Assembly: GCA_947454105.1 (NCBI GenBank)
Contig: CANGIP010000002.1
Location: forward strand, 186,001 to 250,000
From: Actinomycetota bacterium
Lineage (GTDB): Bacteria; Actinomycetota; Acidimicrobiia; Acidimicrobiales; Ilumatobacteraceae
Reading direction: 5' to 3'
DNA length: 64,000 nucleotides
Positions 61,800 through 64,000 of the stretch are shown here, piece by piece. Position 1 is the stretch's first letter. Every line of letters starts with the position of its first letter. The position numbers were made by a program, and so were the translations under genes. A model generated the notes under the pieces. That model worked only from the letters and a program-made list of their open reading frames with translations. It made no database searches and had not been told where the DNA came from.

Positions 61800-64000
61800 T
61801 TGTTGGCGACGCTGGAGGCGGACAGATCGCTCACTCACTGTTTTGACATTTGGAGTGTTGCTGTATTTGGTGCGAGTGCTTGGACCAGGTTGGAGAAAGG
61901 GTTTCCCTTCTTTCTTCCCAGACTCTGCGTCATATTTAAAGGTCGCCAAACTCGGACCCTTGAGTCCTTCGTTTTGGTTTACCGAGCGACCAGTTGGTGT
62001 CCCGTTGTTGATGTGGTTGAGTGCGTTCAATACACGAGCATTCATACTGCTTCAAACCACACTTTTTGCGGTTTCAGTGGCATTCTTATGTCAAACGATC
62101 TTGCGCACATTGAAAGTACGACCACTTGCATGGTTGGCATGCGCAGCTATCGCTGCCGTTGCGATAGCGCCGAAATTTGGAGTCTGGAATCTTGAAGTTC
62201 TGAGCGAATCACTCGGAATGTCACTTTCGATCATCGCTCTCACTTGTTGGCTCCGAGCATCTCAAGCATTCACCGCAAGCCGAATGTGGATTGCAACCTT
62301 AACGACCGTCGCGTGGATGTTGGTGCGTGATTCACACGGCATTCCCGTCCTAATTCTTGCAGTTGGCCTCGCTGTGATTGCTTGGCGAATGAGCGACAAA
62401 GCAATCCGATCAACGTTGCTCAAATGTCTCGGCGTGATGCTGTTGACTTTTTCATATATTTCAGTGTCACAAGCGGTGAGTAATCGCAATCAATATCCAC
62501 TCATGAATAACGTTGGATTGCGAATCTTGCCCGATCAAGAAATGACTAAAAATTTCGTTGACCGTGGAATGCCGACCAATGAGACGTTGGCGGGCCGTTC
62601 TGGACACAATACGTGGGACGACGGAGAAGTCTTTTTGCAATCAGCAGACCTTGCTGAATTTCGGAATTGGGTGAATGGTTCCGGACAAAACGATCAACTT
62701 TTGTCGCTCGCCATCGACGCACCGTTCTGGATTGACGTCATGCAAAAAGAGTTGCCAGTATCTCTCGCCTATGACTTCCACGACTATGACCGATTCCAGA
62801 CTCTTCAACGATTACCTTCTCGGACGTTCGGCTTTGAGTCGCCACGAACGACTAGCGACTTACTACTTTGGCTGATCACCGCCGTTGCTGCGATTCTTGC
62901 GCTTTTCTATTTTCCGAAGACTCGAAAACTGGCGGTGTTCTCAACGATCGGATTGATCGCGGCCCTTATTGAAATGTACGCATCAATCGCTGGCGATGCA
63001 GTTGAAGTTCAACGACACCTCATTGGTCCTTTCTTGCGAATCTTTGTCATCGTCATCTTGGTAACTGCGTTAGCAGTGGAAATGATCTACCTCAGTTTCA
63101 AGAATCAAAAAGCTTCCGTAGTTGTTGAGGCGATCAGCGACAAACCGCAAACTCGGTTTGGGGCCGCCTTCACTCAATCAGCGCTCGCAATCATTGGTCT
63201 AGGTGCCCTGATTTCCATCGAACATCGTTCTCAAGACTTTGACCCGCAATACACCAAGACAATTGTCGAACGTGCCGCGAAATTTGGTGGGACGTATTAT
63301 CAAAATGGAATTCACAACAAGGGTCCGCTCGAAACAGCCCTGTATGACTCTGTGCGACTCTTTACTTCGCACGGCAGTTATTGGTTCGGCATTGCGTTCT
63401 ACGTCTTAGTAATTTCAGCACTGCTTTCGGTAGCCGTCGCCGCGGTGGCCCGAATTTCAGGTGCAACAAAAACTATCGCCCTGAGTGCTGCGGTTTTAGT
63501 CTTCTTGCACTTCACCATTTCTTCAAGTGACTATACGGGAGTCATTTACAGCCGAAATATGACGACTTGCGCGGTCGCCATCGTCTTCGCCTTAATGTGG
63601 TGGCCTCGTGCTTGGTCAAGCTCGCGCCGCAGTCAATTGACCTTCGTGTGCTCGTTCATTGTTCTTGGACTTGCTGTTCAAACTCTCTTAACAACACTCT
63701 TTGCCGCCATGGTTGTCGGCGTCGCATTAATCATTCATCGGCGTCGTGCAGTTCAAATTGAACGACCAATCATTGTCGCTATCGCAACATTTTCCACAAC
63801 AATATTGACCGCACCAGCATGGTATTTGCTTCGTGGATCGCTCAATGAATTCTGGTCTGGGTGGTGGACTTACGCAGGATTTATGAGCGCCGGCACCGGA
63901 CGTAGCTTTGTCAACCAACTTGGTCTCGGCTGGACAGAATTCGTTGGTTATTACCAAGACCGACCCCTCATGCTTCTACTCGCCGTTGGATTCGTTTTTA
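61789..64000 (+). CDS. Large multi-membrane-segment protein, two GT-C-like modules (3' end outside window)
   Basis: One open frame from TTG 61789 to the window end (737 codons and continuing), preceded by GAGGA at 61776-61780, the ideal distance. It starts IGDCWRRWRRTDRSLTVLTF. Module one (about residues 10-430) has membrane helices and a large extracytoplasmic loop (NETLAGRSGHNTWDDGEVFL; EVQRHLIGPFLRIFVIVILV). Module two (from about 465) begins with a membrane helix, then DFDPQYTKTIVERAAKFGGT, HNKGPLETALYDSVRLFTSH and further helices, similar to GT-C glycosyltransferases of the ArnT/PMT or GT87 kind. The two halves may be a fusion or an unusual single protein; the last part is outside the window. 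Confidence 0.75.
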   Translation, partial: MIGDCWRRWRRTDRSLTVLTFGVLLYLVRVLGPGWRKGFPSFFPDSASYLKVAKLGPLSPSFWFTERPVGVPLLMWLSAFNTRAFILLQTTLFAVSVAFLCQTILRTLKVRPLAWLACAAIAAVAIAPKFGVWNLEVLSESLGMSLSIIALTCWLRASQAFTASRMWIATLTTVAWMLVRDSHGIPVLILAVGLAVIAWRMSDKAIRSTLLKCLGVMLLTFSYISVSQAVSNRNQYPLMNNVGLRILPDQEMTKNFVDRGMPTNETLAGRSGHNTWDDGEVFLQSADLAEFRNWVNGSGQNDQLLSLAIDAPFWIDVMQKELPVSLAYDFHDYDRFQTLQRLPSRTFGFESPRTTSDLLLWLITAVAAILALFYFPKTRKLAVFSTIGLIAALIEMYASIAGDAVEVQRHLIGPFLRIFVIVILVTALAVEMIYLSFKNQKASVVVEAISDKPQTRFGAAFTQSALAIIGLGALISIEHRSQDFDPQYTKTIVERAAKFGGTYYQNGIHNKGPLETALYDSVRLFTSHGSYWFGIAFYVLVISALLSVAVAAVARISGATKTIALSAAVLVFLHFTISSSDYTGVIYSRNMTTCAVAIVFALMWWPRAWSSSRRSQLTFVCSFIVLGLAVQTLLTTLFAAMVVGVALIIHRRRAVQIERPIIVAIATFSTTILTAPAWYLLRGSLNEFWSGWWTYAGFMSAGTGRSFVNQLGLGWTEFVGYYQDRPLMLLLAVGFVF

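Noticed and set aside
61800-62195. A 131-codon frame near the end of the window
   Set aside because: It overlaps the continuous frame that starts at TTG 61789, which has a matching RBS and membrane-protein character throughout.

Overview
The window looks like a piece of an actinobacterial chromosome, most likely class Acidimicrobiia (freshwater Ilumatobacter-like lineages fit, but this is inference). Reasons: the long minus-strand block rsmD-coaD-sepIVA-DUF177-rpmF-plsX-acpP-rnc-mutM-smc-ftsY-ffh-rpsP-khpA-rimM-trmD-rplS-DUF2469-yraN follows actinobacterial gene order; a class II DAHP synthase, a SepIVA-like protein, a DUF2469 protein, SCO6745-type and LLM (F420/FMN-type) proteins are present; base composition is close to 50-55% G+C with no strong islands. 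There is no rRNA, CRISPR array, insertion sequence or recognisable prophage. Six tRNA genes are visible: Ala(GGC), Val(TAC), a CAT-anticodon tRNA that looks like Ile2, Asn(GTT), His(GTG) and Lys(CTT).

Layout. 0-6.4 kb is the accessory part: a tail of an unknown gene, a NERD-domain superfamily I helicase on the minus strand, a 53-nt near-perfect palindrome, and then four plus-strand genes: a VWA protein, a MoxR/CbbQ-like AAA+ ATPase, a VWA protein that also carries an HExxH metallopeptidase motif, and a protein that reads like a two-domain sliding-clamp (DnaN) relative with a YbjN-like tail. This is the best candidate for an undescribed system. 6.4-14.9 kb holds metabolic enzymes (LLM oxidoreductase, DUF2855, SCO6745), a lone small membrane protein with its own strong RBS and terminator, and a sugar-type ABC importer whose binding protein is divergently transcribed. 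15-25.4 kb carries rsfS, an LCP-like protein and nadD, a divergent sigma-70 factor, class II DAHP synthase, a serine hydrolase, an MFS transporter, a thiolase, a phosphatase, a membrane protein and a zinc-ribbon protein. 25.4-36 kb has a class A penicillin-binding protein, a second LLM enzyme, a Gfo/Idh/MocA oxidoreductase with a secreted DUF6605-like protein, a secreted wall-type protein, a second sigma-70 factor, an inositol-phosphatase-family enzyme and a run of small unknown proteins. 36-45 kb has methylglyoxal synthase, recA with two LexA-type boxes upstream, an aminotransferase, psuG, a TrmA/RlmD-type RNA methyltransferase, rpe and an enoyl-CoA hydratase. 45.2-61.6 kb is the conserved housekeeping block on the minus strand (ribosome maturation, SRP, chromosome condensation, lipid precursor and cell-division genes). 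The window ends inside a long multi-membrane-segment gene (from 61789) that appears to join two GT-C-like modules.

Functional links: SRP protein Ffh and receptor FtsY bracket an unusual secreted lipoprotein; RimM, TrmD, S16, L19, KhpA, RsmD, RsfS and L32 are all ribosome assembly or control; AcpP, PlsX and L32 form the usual lipid/ribosome pairing; SepIVA, the PBP and the LCP-like protein concern the cell envelope. Several genes lack a clear Shine-Dalgarno sequence or use GTG/TTG starts, so some start choices are tentative; two genuine genes shorter than 60 codons (rpmF and a 39-residue membrane peptide) were read directly from the sequence.
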